NCBI GenBank assembly: GCA_035293045.1
Contig: DATDOY010000252.1
Coordinates: 1-23,860 of the forward strand
DNA from: DATDOY01 sp035293045
GTDB lineage: Bacteria > Actinomycetota > Acidimicrobiia > IMCC26256 > JACPCJ01
Direction of reading: 5' to 3'
Length of the DNA: 23,860 nt
Each line of letters opens with the position of its first letter. Positions within the stretch are counted from its first letter, which is position 1. The notes beneath the pieces were generated by a model. It was not told the DNA's origin. It did not search any database and saw only the letters and a list, made by a program, of their open reading frames with translations. The position numbers were made by a program, and so were the translations under genes. Below, piece by piece: positions 1 to 6,989 of the stretch.

Positions 1-1011
1 GTTGGGAATCTCGTCGAGGGTGTACCCGACGGCCAACTTGGCGGCGATCTTCGCGATGGCGAACCCCGTCGCCTTCGAAGCGAGCGCGGAGGATCGCGAC
101 ACCCGCGGATTCATCTCGATCACGACCATTTCCCCGTTGACAGGGTTGACCGCGAACTGAATATTCGAGCCTCCCGTGTCGACACCGATCCGTCGAATGC
201 AGGCGAAAGCGGCATCCCGCATCCGCTGGTACTCGACGTCGCTGAGCGTCTGTGCCGGAGCGACCGTGATCGAGTCGCCGGTATGCACCCCCATGGCGTC
301 GACGTTCTCAATCGAACAGATCACCACGCAGTTGTTCGCGTGGTCGCGCATGACTTCGAGCTCGAACTCCTTCCACCCCACGATCGAGCGCTCGATCAGG
401 ATCTCGGAGATCGGACTGGCCTCGAGTCCTCTCCTTGCCACTTCCCGCATCTCATCGGCGTCGGCGGCGATGCCCGTTCCACCGCCTCCCAAAATGTGGC
501 TCGGTCGCACGATCACGGGGTAGCCGACCTCCTCGGCGACCACCATCGCCTCCTCGAGCGCGTACGCGAGACCGGAGCCAGGGACGCCGAGACCGATTTC
601 CTGCATCGCCTGCTTGAATCGAGAGCGGTCCTCGGCCGTCCGGATCGCCTCGATGTTGGCGCCGATCATCTCGACCCCGAACTCGGCGAGGACCCCGGCC
701 TCGTCGAGTTGCATGGCGAGATTCAGGGCCGTCTGTCCTCCGATGGTCGGCAACAGCGCGTCGGGGCGCTCTTTCTCAATGATGCGGGTCACGAACTCCA
801 CGTCGAGGGGTTCGAGATACGTCGCGTCGGCGAACTCGGGATCGGTCATGATCGTCGCCGGGTTCGAGTTCACGAGGACGACCCGATAGCCCTCGTCGCG
901 GAGCACCTTGCATGCTTGGGTCCCCGAGTAGTCGAACTCGCACGCTTGGCCGATGACGATCGGTCCGCTGCCAATGATGAGGATCGACCTGATGTCGTCG
1001 CGTCGCGGCAT
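1..1011 (-). CDS. carB: Carbamoyl-phosphate synthase large subunit, N-terminal part (cut by window edge)
   Basis: Translating the minus strand from the ATG at 1011-1009 gives 337 open codons running off the left edge. The protein begins MPRRDDIRSILIIGSGPIVI, the CarB N-terminus: a glycine-rich start of the pre-ATP-grasp fold followed by GQACEFDYSGTQACKVLR and later PTIGGQTALN. Further on are VRPSHILGGGGTGI, the ATP-grasp glycine loop, and FAVNPVNGEMVVIEMNPRVSRSSAL, which carries the metal- and ATP-binding Glu and Asn. Only about the first third of the usual ~1,070-residue protein is present, covering most of the first ATP-grasp (carboxyphosphate) domain. The enzyme makes carbamoyl phosphate from glutamine-derived ammonia, bicarbonate and ATP in the cytoplasm. 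Its ATG shares one base with the carA stop (TGATG), so it is the last visible gene of the pyr operon. Confidence 0.96.
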   Translation of the reverse strand, partial: MPRRDDIRSILIIGSGPIVIGQACEFDYSGTQACKVLRDEGYRVVLVNSNPATIMTDPEFADATYLEPLDVEFVTRIIEKERPDALLPTIGGQTALNLAMQLDEAGVLAEFGVEMIGANIEAIRTAEDRSRFKQAMQEIGLGVPGSGLAYALEEAMVVAEEVGYPVIVRPSHILGGGGTGIAADADEMREVARRGLEASPISEILIERSIVGWKEFELEVMRDHANNCVVICSIENVDAMGVHTGDSITVAPAQTLSDVEYQRMRDAAFACIRRIGVDTGGSNIQFAVNPVNGEMVVIEMNPRVSRSSALASKATGFAIAKIAAKLAVGYTLDEIPN

Positions 1012-2120
1012 CAGCGGTGCCGTTCCATGACTTCGACGAACTGCTGAAACAGATGCACCGTGTCGTGCGGGCCGGGCCCCGCCTCGGGGTGATGCTGAAC
1101 CGAGAACGCCGGGGCATCAAGGAGGCGGAATCCTTCACACACCCCGTCGTTCAGGTTCCGATACGTCACCTCCACCGGAGCGGCGATCGAATCGGGATCG
1201 ATGGCGTAGTTGTGGTTCTGGCTGGTGATCTCGACCTTGCCGGTCGCCACGTCCTCGATGGGGTGGTTGCCACCGTGGTGGCCGAACGGCAACTTGAACT
1301 TCGTTCCGCCCATGGCGAGTCCGAGGATCTGGTGCCCGAGACAGATGCCGAAGACGGGCAGCTCGCCGACGAGCGCAGCAACGGCGGTTGCCGCTCCCGT
1401 CACCGCCTCCGGATCTCCCGGCCCGTTCGAGAGAAACACCCCATCGGGGCTCCGAGCCAAGACCTCCTCGGCCGGCGTGCTGGCCGGGACGACGTCGACG
1501 CGACAGCCCACGCCCTCGAGTCGCCGGAGGATGCTCCGCTTGATGCCGAAGTCGTACGCGACGACGTGCCACGGCGCGTCGCTGTCGCCCACCGAGTATG
1601 GAGCGTCGGTGGTGACGGTGGCGACGAGGTCGACGCCATCGGTCGGCGTCGCCACGCGCGCCGCTTGGCGGATCTCATCGCCCCCGAACGCGTCCCCAAC
1701 CGGACCGAACGCGCCAGGTAGGGCACCTCGCTCTCGAAGGTGGCGCGTCAGGCGCCTCGTGTCGATCCCGGTGAGTCCGGGAACGCCGCGCTCGATCAGA
1801 AACGACTCGAGGTCCTGCTGCGCGCGCCAGTTCGAAGGCCGGCGGGTCAAATCGCGAACGATCACACCCGAGCAGAAGGGGCGTTCGCTCTCGTCGTCGT
1901 CCGGCGTGACCCCATAGTTCCCGATGTGGGGATACGTGAACGCGATCGCCTGTCCTGCGTAGCTGGGGTCGGTGATCACCTCCTGGTAGCCGCTCATCGT
2001 GGTGTTGAAGACGACTTCCCCGGTCGCGATCCCCTCCGGGGGAACGGCGCCGATCCACTCCCCCTCGAACTCGGTCCCGTCGCTGAGGACCAGCAGTCCC
2101 CCTGTTCGGGCTCGCGTCAT
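1011..2120 (-). CDS. carA: Carbamoyl-phosphate synthase small subunit (glutaminase)
   Basis: A 369-residue protein, normal length for CarA. It hydrolyses glutamine and passes ammonia to CarB. The N-terminal CarA domain shows GEVVFNTTMSGYQEVITDPS at residues 34-53. The C-terminal class I glutamine amidotransferase has FGICLGHQ with nucleophile C260, and HHPEAGPGP with H344 and E346 completing the triad. The frame is open further upstream, but the added sequence is arginine/glycine-rich and unlike CarA. The ATG at 2120 forms an ATGA overlap with the pyrC stop and begins a CarA-like N-terminus, so it was chosen. It is followed by carB with a one-base overlap, which implies translational coupling and stoichiometric synthesis of the two subunits. 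Confidence 0.96.
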   Translation of the reverse strand: MTRARTGGLLVLSDGTEFEGEWIGAVPPEGIATGEVVFNTTMSGYQEVITDPSYAGQAIAFTYPHIGNYGVTPDDDESERPFCSGVIVRDLTRRPSNWRAQQDLESFLIERGVPGLTGIDTRRLTRHLRERGALPGAFGPVGDAFGGDEIRQAARVATPTDGVDLVATVTTDAPYSVGDSDAPWHVVAYDFGIKRSILRRLEGVGCRVDVVPASTPAEEVLARSPDGVFLSNGPGDPEAVTGAATAVAALVGELPVFGICLGHQILGLAMGGTKFKLPFGHHGGNHPIEDVATGKVEITSQNHNYAIDPDSIAAPVEVTYRNLNDGVCEGFRLLDAPAFSVQHHPEAGPGPHDTVHLFQQFVEVMERHR

Positions 2121-3406
2121 CTTCGTGCCTCTCCGTCGACGACCACCGGTTCTCCTTCGAGGATCGTGTGCCTGACCCGCCCGGTCAGCTTGCGCCCCGC
2201 CCACGGCGTGTTGCGCGCGCGGCTCGCGAGCCCGACCGGATCCACCTCCCACGTGGCATCCACGTCGACGACGCAGAGGTTGGCGGGCTCACCTGCCCGT
2301 ATCGGACGGCCATGACGAGAGAGCCCGGCGATCGCCGCCGGCGCGAACGAAAAGCGCCGTACCACGGTTTCCATGTCCATCAGTCCGGTGGCTACGAGTT
2401 CGGTGATGACGACCGCCAATGCCGTTTCGAGACCGAGCATGCCGGGCGGGGCTTCCGCGAACGGCTGGTCCTTCTCTTCCGGCGGGTGCGGCGCGTGGTC
2501 CGTCGCGACCGCGTCAACGGTTCCGTCGAGCAGGCCCCGGCGCACGCCGTCCACGTCCGTCTCTGGACGCAGCGGCGGGTTCACCTTGAAGGCGGGATCC
2601 CACGTGGCACACATTTCGTCGGTGAGCGCGAGGTGATGGGGCGTGGCTTCCGCGGTAACCCGCACACCCTCGGCCTTGGCCTGGCGCACCATCTCCACCG
2701 CGGCCGCGGTGGAGATGTGCAGAAAGTGCACGCGCCCGCCGGTCGCGCGGGCCAGGGCGATGTCGCGAGCCACGATGACGTCCTCGGCGAACCCGGGGCG
2801 GCCCGGAACACCGAGACGACTCGACCACGCGCCCTCGTGCATGTGCCCGCCCTCGACGAGCGCCGGGTCCTCGCAGTGCTGGGCCACGACCGCGCCGGGA
2901 AGGGCGAGGGCGTACTCGATCGCGCGACGCATGACTCGCGAGTCTGCGACACAGTTCCCGTCGTCCGTGAAGACCCGGACGCCGGCCTCCCACATCTCAC
3001 CGAGGGGAGCCAGCGTTTCGCCGTGCCGCCCGACCGTGATGGCACCGGCGGTGTGCACGTCACAGGGCGCTTCCCGGCCGAGGCCGAGTACGTGCCCGGC
3101 GATCGCCGCGCTATCCACTGGTGGCTCCGTGTTGGGCATCGCCACAAGGGCCGTGTAGCCGCCAAGCGCCGCTGCTCGCGCGCCGGTCTCGATGGTCTCG
3201 GCTTCCTCGTGGCCCGGCTCGCGGAGGTGCGCGTGGAGATCCACGAGCCCGGGGAGGACCAGGCATCCCGATCCGTCGAGTTCCACGGGAGCGGCCAATC
3301 CGACACCGACCTCGACCACGACATCGTTGCGAATGAGGACGTCGGCCGTCCGCTCGCCTTCGGCGTCAACCACGCGGCCCCCGCGAATGACAAATTCCTG
3401 GCTCAC
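2117..3406 (-). CDS. pyrC: Dihydroorotase, class I
   Basis: A 429-residue amidohydrolase that cyclises carbamoyl aspartate to dihydroorotate, step three of pyrimidine synthesis. The metal site is visible: HAH at residues 58-60 in DLHAHLREPG, then TDDGN (the Asp that replaces the carboxylated lysine in class I enzymes), QHCEDP, HFLHIST and the catalytic ATDHAPH motif. Length and motifs fit the 45-kDa class I type common in Gram-positive bacteria and usually encoded next to pyrB. The GTG start at 3406 overlaps the pyrB stop as GTGA, and the 3' end overlaps the carA ATG by four bases, so the gene sits in a tightly coupled operon. Confidence 0.96.
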   Translation of the reverse strand: MSQEFVIRGGRVVDAEGERTADVLIRNDVVVEVGVGLAAPVELDGSGCLVLPGLVDLHAHLREPGHEEAETIETGARAAALGGYTALVAMPNTEPPVDSAAIAGHVLGLGREAPCDVHTAGAITVGRHGETLAPLGEMWEAGVRVFTDDGNCVADSRVMRRAIEYALALPGAVVAQHCEDPALVEGGHMHEGAWSSRLGVPGRPGFAEDVIVARDIALARATGGRVHFLHISTAAAVEMVRQAKAEGVRVTAEATPHHLALTDEMCATWDPAFKVNPPLRPETDVDGVRRGLLDGTVDAVATDHAPHPPEEKDQPFAEAPPGMLGLETALAVVITELVATGLMDMETVVRRFSFAPAAIAGLSRHGRPIRAGEPANLCVVDVDATWEVDPVGLASRARNTPWAGRKLTGRVRHTILEGEPVVVDGEARR

Positions 3407-4335
3407 TCTTCTCCCCCCGCTCCGAGGAGGCGATACAAGACCGCCATACGCACCGCGACGCCGTTGGCCACCTGTTCCGTCACCAGCGAGGCAGGGCCGT
3501 CGGCCGCCTCGTGCGCGATTTCGACGCCCCGGTTCATGGGCCCGGGATGCATGACCAAGACATCGGGACGAAGGCGAGCAGCCCGTTCGGCCGTCAGCCC
3601 AAATCGCGCCGTGTACTCCCGAAGCGTGGGGAACAGCTCGCCGGGGCCGCGCCCACCGACGCGCTCGCGCTGGATCCGGAGGAGATACACGACGTCGAGA
3701 TCGCCGAGGACGTCGTCGAGGTTGCTCACGGCGGACACGGGCCAGCCGTCGAGACTTGGCGGCAAGAGCGTCGGCGGCGCGATGAGGGTGACGCGCGCGC
3801 CGAGCATCGTCAGCGCCAGGACATTTGAGCGGGCGACGCGTGAATGGCGGATGTCCCCGACGATCCCCACGTGCACGCCGTCGATGGACGGCCCGCGATG
3901 GTTGCGAAGGGTGAAGGCGTCGACGAGGGCCTGCGTCGGGTGCTCGTGTCCGCCATCCCCTGCGTTGATCACGGACGCCTCGACCCAGTTCGCGACCCGG
4001 TGCGGTGCTCCCGCGCTTGAGTGACGCACCACCATCGCGTCCACGCCCATCGCCTCGATGGTCTTGGCCGTGTCCCGCAGACTCTCGCCCTTGCTCACCG
4101 ACGACGTCGACATCGAGAACGTCAGGGTGTCGGCCGACAATCGCTTGGCGGCGCCTTCGAACGACAGCCGCGTGCGCGTGGAGTCCTCATAGAAGACGCT
4201 CGCCACGGTGCGGCCCCGGAGGGCCGGAACCTTCGCAATTTCGCGCTGGGTGACCTCGAGAAAGTGCGACGCCGTGTCAAGGAGGCCGTCGAGCTCCGTT
4301 CGGTCGAGATCGGCGATGCCCAGAAGATGCTTCAC
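3403..4335 (-). CDS. pyrB: Aspartate carbamoyltransferase catalytic subunit
   Basis: A 310-residue catalytic chain that joins carbamoyl phosphate and aspartate. The carbamoyl-phosphate loop STRTR is at residues 52-56, the catalytic loop SVSKGES contains K82, HPTQAL is at 132-137, and HPGPMNRG lies near the C-terminus; all are family hallmarks. No pyrI regulatory chain is present in the window, and in this gene arrangement the enzyme commonly pairs with PyrC. The GTG start at 4335 overlaps the pyrR stop as GTGA. The C-terminal end overlaps pyrC in the same way. Confidence 0.96.
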   Translation of the reverse strand: MKHLLGIADLDRTELDGLLDTASHFLEVTQREIAKVPALRGRTVASVFYEDSTRTRLSFEGAAKRLSADTLTFSMSTSSVSKGESLRDTAKTIEAMGVDAMVVRHSSAGAPHRVANWVEASVINAGDGGHEHPTQALVDAFTLRNHRGPSIDGVHVGIVGDIRHSRVARSNVLALTMLGARVTLIAPPTLLPPSLDGWPVSAVSNLDDVLGDLDVVYLLRIQRERVGGRGPGELFPTLREYTARFGLTAERAARLRPDVLVMHPGPMNRGVEIAHEAADGPASLVTEQVANGVAVRMAVLYRLLGAGGEE

Positions 4336-5015
4336 CGGTCGCCGCCTCCCCCATGGTCGCCCGCGTCGTCGGCAGGTCCCCAGATCTCGACGCCCTCGGG
4401 GCCTTCGTCCACGCCTTCGAGGCGCACCCGCACGTCCTCGCTCCGACGGGTCGGCAGGTTCTTGCCGACGTAGTCCGCCCGTATCGGAAGCTCCCGGTGG
4501 CCCCGGTCGACGAGAACGGCGAGCTGCACCGACCGAGGGCGACCCAGTTCCATGACGCCCTCCATCGCCGCGCGCGCCGTGCGCCCGGTGTAGAGCACGT
4601 CGTCGACGATCACGACCGCCCGACCGGACACGTCGACAGGCACCTCCGTCGGGCCCTGGGGCTCGACCGAGCGCACGCGGAAGTCGTCTCGGTGGAACGA
4701 CACGTCGAGCGCTCCGACCGGCACCGGAGTTCCGGCAAACGACTCGATGGCCGCCGCGAGCCGCCGAGCGAGAGCCACGCCTCGCGTATAGAGGCCGATG
4801 AGGACGACGTCCTCGACGCCGTGATTCCGCTCGTCGATCTCGTGGGCGATCCGTGTCACCGCTCGCCGAAGATCGGCGGCGTCGAACACGCCGGCCCGGG
4901 CAACAAAATGCCCCCCGGAGGGGGCCTTGCCATCGGCGGCCCGGGCCTCCGGGTCGCCTGATGCCTGGTTGTCGTCGATCGGCGCGGGCCTCGGCCCGCC
5001 GACGTGCGCGTTCAC
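4332..5015 (-). CDS. pyrR: Bifunctional pyr operon RNA-binding regulator / uracil phosphoribosyltransferase, with N-terminal extension
   Basis: A 227-residue PyrR. The conserved core starts near residue 43 (VFDAADLRRAVTRIAHEI) and has the PRPP loop VIVDDVLYTGRTA at 135-147 and the LAVLVDRGHRELPIRADYVG block at 165-184. PyrR senses UMP/UTP and binds pyr mRNA; it also has uracil phosphoribosyltransferase activity. Typical members are about 180-195 residues, so the first ~40 residues (Pro/Ala/Asp/Gly-rich) are extra. The GTG at 5015 was chosen because GGAGG lies 8 nt upstream (5024-5028). A GTG at codon 43 (4889) would give a normal-length PyrR but lacks a clear Shine-Dalgarno. A terminator-like hairpin sits inside the extension, so this start should be treated as unproven. 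It is the first gene of pyrR-pyrB-pyrC-carA-carB. Confidence 0.92.
   Translation of the reverse strand: MNAHVGGPRPAPIDDNQASGDPEARAADGKAPSGGHFVARAGVFDAADLRRAVTRIAHEIDERNHGVEDVVLIGLYTRGVALARRLAAAIESFAGTPVPVGALDVSFHRDDFRVRSVEPQGPTEVPVDVSGRAVVIVDDVLYTGRTARAAMEGVMELGRPRSVQLAVLVDRGHRELPIRADYVGKNLPTRRSEDVRVRLEGVDEGPEGVEIWGPADDAGDHGGGGDR
4905..4925 (-). terminator. Terminator-like hairpin inside the pyrR 5' coding region (possible attenuator)
   Basis: On the minus strand GCCCCC (4925-4920) pairs with GGGGGC (4915-4910) around the loop TCCG. An A and four consecutive T follow (4908-4905), then GTT. A six-pair all-GC stem plus a U tract is the form of an intrinsic terminator. It lies about 90 nt after the pyrR GTG, within codons 31-37. 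Upstream, GCGGGC-CGAG-GCCCGC forms a second hairpin near 4982-4997, and GGAGG near 4946-4950 could pair with the CCTCC that forms the terminator's 5' arm and loop. Alternative folds are therefore possible. Activity is inferred, not shown. Confidence 0.45.
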
Positions 5016-5023
5016 CCTTGCTC

Positions 5024-5047
5024 CCTCCGTGGGAGCCTCACGGGACC
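5024..5047 (-). promoter_or_regulatory. PyrR-binding loop overlapping the pyrR ribosome-binding region
   Basis: The minus strand at 5047-5034 reads GGTCCCGTGAGGCT. It matches the published PyrR-binding loop consensus ARUCCNGNGAGGYU at 13 of 14 positions, as I recall that consensus. Five bases separate it from the pyrR Shine-Dalgarno GGAGG (5028-5024). An alternative 5-bp stem CCGTG/CACGG (5043-5039 with 5031-5027) would sequester the first two G of that Shine-Dalgarno. PyrR bound here would block ribosome entry, the translational-repression mode described for mycobacterial pyr operons. The sequence match is direct; the mechanism is inferred. Confidence 0.75.
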
Positions 5048-5069
5048 CCCTTCACGGCTGGCGGTTGCG

Positions 5070-5081
5070 TCCCTCTCGGGA
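5070..5081 (-). promoter_or_regulatory. Second PyrR-loop-like hairpin upstream in the pyr leader
   Basis: The minus strand at 5081-5070 reads TCCCGAGAGGGA. It contains the core UCCNGNGAGG and folds as a 4-bp UCCC/GGGA stem with a GAGA tetraloop. The flanking bases (CA before, GA as the last two) fit the wider PyrR consensus less well than the site at 5034-5047. It may be a second binding loop or a chance hairpin. Confidence 0.4.
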
Positions 5082-5094
5082 TGCGGTAGCGCTC

Positions 5095-5103
5095 ATGGTA
5101 TCA
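5095..5103 (-). promoter_or_regulatory. Possible extended -10 promoter of the pyr operon
   Basis: The minus strand reads TGATACCAT (5103-5095), which fits TGnTAnnnT. No -35 hexamer is recognisable 17 nt upstream. Initiation about 7 nt downstream would give a leader of roughly 70 nt that contains both PyrR-type loops. Read-through from the DUF2017 gene is an alternative. Confidence 0.35.
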
Positions 5104-5141
5104 GCATCTGGAGCGAGTGCTGCGAGGCCCGGTCCGCGTGA

Positions 5142-5639
5142 TCACGTGCCGAGTGCGCGAATCAGAGCATCCTGGACCCAGGTCAGGTACGCATAGAGAT
5201 GCAAGCCGGGCGCTCGCGGGTCATCGGTGGAGATCGCTTCGATCTCGAGATCTTCGGTCACCTCGAACGTGACGCCCAGTGCAAGTCGGACGTCGTTGAG
5301 CACCGCGAGCCACGTGTCGACCTCGTCCGGCGCGAGCACCAGTTCGACTCGATCCCGCGCCGTCGGCGCCGCGTGGTCGAGCGTGTCTCGGAACGCTCCA
5401 ACGGCGGCCAGCTTCCCCCGCAACAGCTCGCCGTGCATGAGGCGCTGCCACTCGCGCTCGGCCTCGTCCTCGGTCGGATCGAGGTAGGCGGCAGGGAACA
5501 AGCGAGCGTGAACCGGGCCGTCCACCGCGGCAATGACGTCTTCGAGCTGCCGGGGCAAGCCGGCCAACAGGGCGATCTCTTGACCCTCGAGCTCCACTCG
5601 CACCGAGCCATCCGCCGACGCCCGCGCAAAGCCCGGCAT
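5142..5639 (-). CDS. DUF2017 family protein (ClpS-associated)
   Basis: A 165-residue soluble protein recognised as DUF2017 by its N-terminus (PGFARASADGSVRVELEGQE), the central DPTEDEAEREWQRLMHGELL helix, and a C-terminal region with a conserved Trp (DTWLAVLNDVRLALG) before LYAYLTWVQDALIRAL. No catalytic motif is visible. The family is largely actinobacterial and is normally encoded directly after clpS, as here, which suggests a role linked to Clp proteolysis or N-degron recognition; the function is unknown. The ATG at 5639 overlaps the clpS TAA by one base (TAATG) and was preferred over an upstream in-frame start at 5675 that would overlap clpS by 37 bases. Confidence 0.88.
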   Translation of the reverse strand: MPGFARASADGSVRVELEGQEIALLAGLPRQLEDVIAAVDGPVHARLFPAAYLDPTEDEAEREWQRLMHGELLRGKLAAVGAFRDTLDHAAPTARDRVELVLAPDEVDTWLAVLNDVRLALGVTFEVTEDLEIEAISTDDPRAPGLHLYAYLTWVQDALIRALGT

Positions 5640-5959
5640 TACCCCCGCCCGCCCGACTTCTCCATGGTGGCCCACAGCCCGTGCGCATGGAGACGCGCCA
5701 CGTCAGCCTCGGCCTTCTCGCGCGCTCCCTCGCTCACGACAGCCCGACCCTCGTGGTGCACCTGCAGCATCAGGCGCGTCGCCTTCTCCAACGAAAACCC
5801 GAAGAGTTTCTGAAACACGTGCACCACGTACGCCATCAGGTTGATGGGGTCATTCCAGACCACCACGATCCAGGGCGTGTCCGGACGCAGGTCACGCTGC
5901 GCCGGCGGCTCTTCGACGTCGGGATCGACCTCGACGGGGAACACGGTCGGACCCGCCAC
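5639..5959 (-). CDS. clpS: ATP-dependent Clp protease adaptor ClpS
   Basis: A 106-residue adaptor that delivers N-degron substrates to ClpAP/ClpCP. A disordered acidic/proline-rich N-terminus precedes the core: WIVVVWNDPINLMAYVVHVF with the Asn-Asp that reads the substrate N-terminus, then KLFGFSLEKATRLMLQVHHE and GRAVV. The GTG at 5959 is chosen because AGGAGG lies 6 nt upstream, overlapping the nusB TAG stop. The TTG one codon earlier (5962) would leave only 3 nt of spacing. Ten bases separate it from nusB, and it is coupled to the DUF2017 gene downstream. Confidence 0.94.
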   Translation of the reverse strand: MAGPTVFPVEVDPDVEEPPAQRDLRPDTPWIVVVWNDPINLMAYVVHVFQKLFGFSLEKATRLMLQVHHEGRAVVSEGAREKAEADVARLHAHGLWATMEKSGGRG

Positions 5960-5969
5960 CAACTCCCTC

Positions 5970-6422
5970 CTAGCTCACGACCGCGGTGCCGTCGCCCCCG
6001 AGGTCCGGCGCGGCGTCCGCGGTATCCCCCGCAGCACCACGCAGCTCGCCGGCGAGGCGCGAGAGGACGCCGTTGACGAACCGACCCGACTCCTCGGTCG
6101 AGTAGCGCTTGGCGAGCTCGACGGCCTCGTCGATGACGACCGCCGTCGGAACTTCCGGGTGGTGGGCAAGCTCGAAGGCGCCAATTCGGAGGAGGACTCG
6201 GTCGATCACCGCCATCCGATCCAGCGTCCAGTGCTCTGCGGCCTCGCCGATCCGTTGGTCGAGGGCCTCGCGATCCGCATCGACGCCCGCGACGATGGAC
6301 GCGGCATACGCGTCCGGCGGAACCGGGAGATCGGCGAGCATCTCGTTAGCCGTTCGGCCGCGGACATCGAGCTCGTAGCACAGGGTGAGCGCGTGCTCAC
6401 GAGCCTCGCGCCGCGTTCCCAT
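5970..6422 (-). CDS. nusB: Transcription antitermination factor NusB
   Basis: A 150-residue all-helical RNA-binding protein that, with NusE (S10), binds boxA and supports processive transcription of rRNA operons. The N-terminal RREAREHALTLCYELDV and C-terminal VPTAVVIDEAVELAKRYSTE followed by ESGRFVNGVLSRLA are the NusB signatures. The ATG at 6422 shares one base with the efp stop (TGATG). The efp-nusB order is standard in Gram-positive bacteria. The last ~15 residues are Gly/Ala/Asp-rich and probably disordered. Confidence 0.96.
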   Translation of the reverse strand: MGTRREAREHALTLCYELDVRGRTANEMLADLPVPPDAYAASIVAGVDADREALDQRIGEAAEHWTLDRMAVIDRVLLRIGAFELAHHPEVPTAVVIDEAVELAKRYSTEESGRFVNGVLSRLAGELRGAAGDTADAAPDLGGDGTAVVS

Positions 6423-6985
6423 CAGGCTCGCGTCAGATACTCGCCGCTGCGGGTGTCGATCTTCACGGTGTCGCCGGTCTCGACGAAGAGGGGGACCTGG
6501 ACCACGTGGCCGGTCTCGAGGGTGGCCGGCTTTCGAGCACCCGAAACGCGGTCTCCCTGGATCCCTGGTTCGGTCTCAACGACCTTGAGTTCGACCGCAG
6601 CCGCGAGCTCGGCACCGAGGACCTGCCCCGCATGCACGGACAGCTGCGCGTGGTCGCCTTCCTTCAGGAACGCGACCGCTCCTCCCATGATCGCCTCGGG
6701 AACGTGCGTTTGCTCGTAGCTCTGGGTGTCCATGAACACGAGGTCCGACCCCTCGCGGTAGAGGTACTGCATCTCACGCTTGTCCACGATGGCCTGCTCG
6801 ACCTTCTCGTCCGCGCGAAAGGTCTTGTCGATGACTGCGCCGGTCTTGAAGTTCTTGAGCTTCGTGCGAACGAAGGCCCCGCCCTTTCCAGGTTTGACGT
6901 GTTGAAACTCAACGACGGTCATCAGCCCCTCATCGAGGGACAGGATCATGCCGTTCTTGAGGCCGTTGGTGGAGACGGTGGGCAA
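6422..6985 (-). CDS. efp: Translation elongation factor P
   Basis: A 187-residue EF-P, which relieves ribosome stalling at polyproline stretches. It has the three beta-barrel domains: the KOW-like N-domain with VKPGKGGAF, the central OB domain, and the C-terminal signature GDRVSGARKPATLETG before VPLFVETGDTVKIDTRSGEY. The loop lysine is K34 in this numbering, the same number as the modified lysine of E. coli EF-P. The frame stays open far upstream, but that region lies inside pepQ. The TTG at 6985 was chosen: GGAG is 7 nt upstream, the gene starts 4 nt after the pepQ stop, and the protein then aligns end to end with EF-P. Polyproline runs in the mltG, PilP-like and clpS products are plausible local clients. 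Confidence 0.95.
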   Translation of the reverse strand: MPTVSTNGLKNGMILSLDEGLMTVVEFQHVKPGKGGAFVRTKLKNFKTGAVIDKTFRADEKVEQAIVDKREMQYLYREGSDLVFMDTQSYEQTHVPEAIMGGAVAFLKEGDHAQLSVHAGQVLGAELAAAVELKVVETEPGIQGDRVSGARKPATLETGHVVQVPLFVETGDTVKIDTRSGEYLTRA

Positions 6986-6989
6986 TGGA

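Noticed and set aside
2168..4024. A long plus-strand open frame opposite pyrC and pyrB
   Set aside because: High GC keeps antisense frames open; the product is Arg/His/Pro-rich with no family resemblance, and the minus strand holds well-recognised enzymes.
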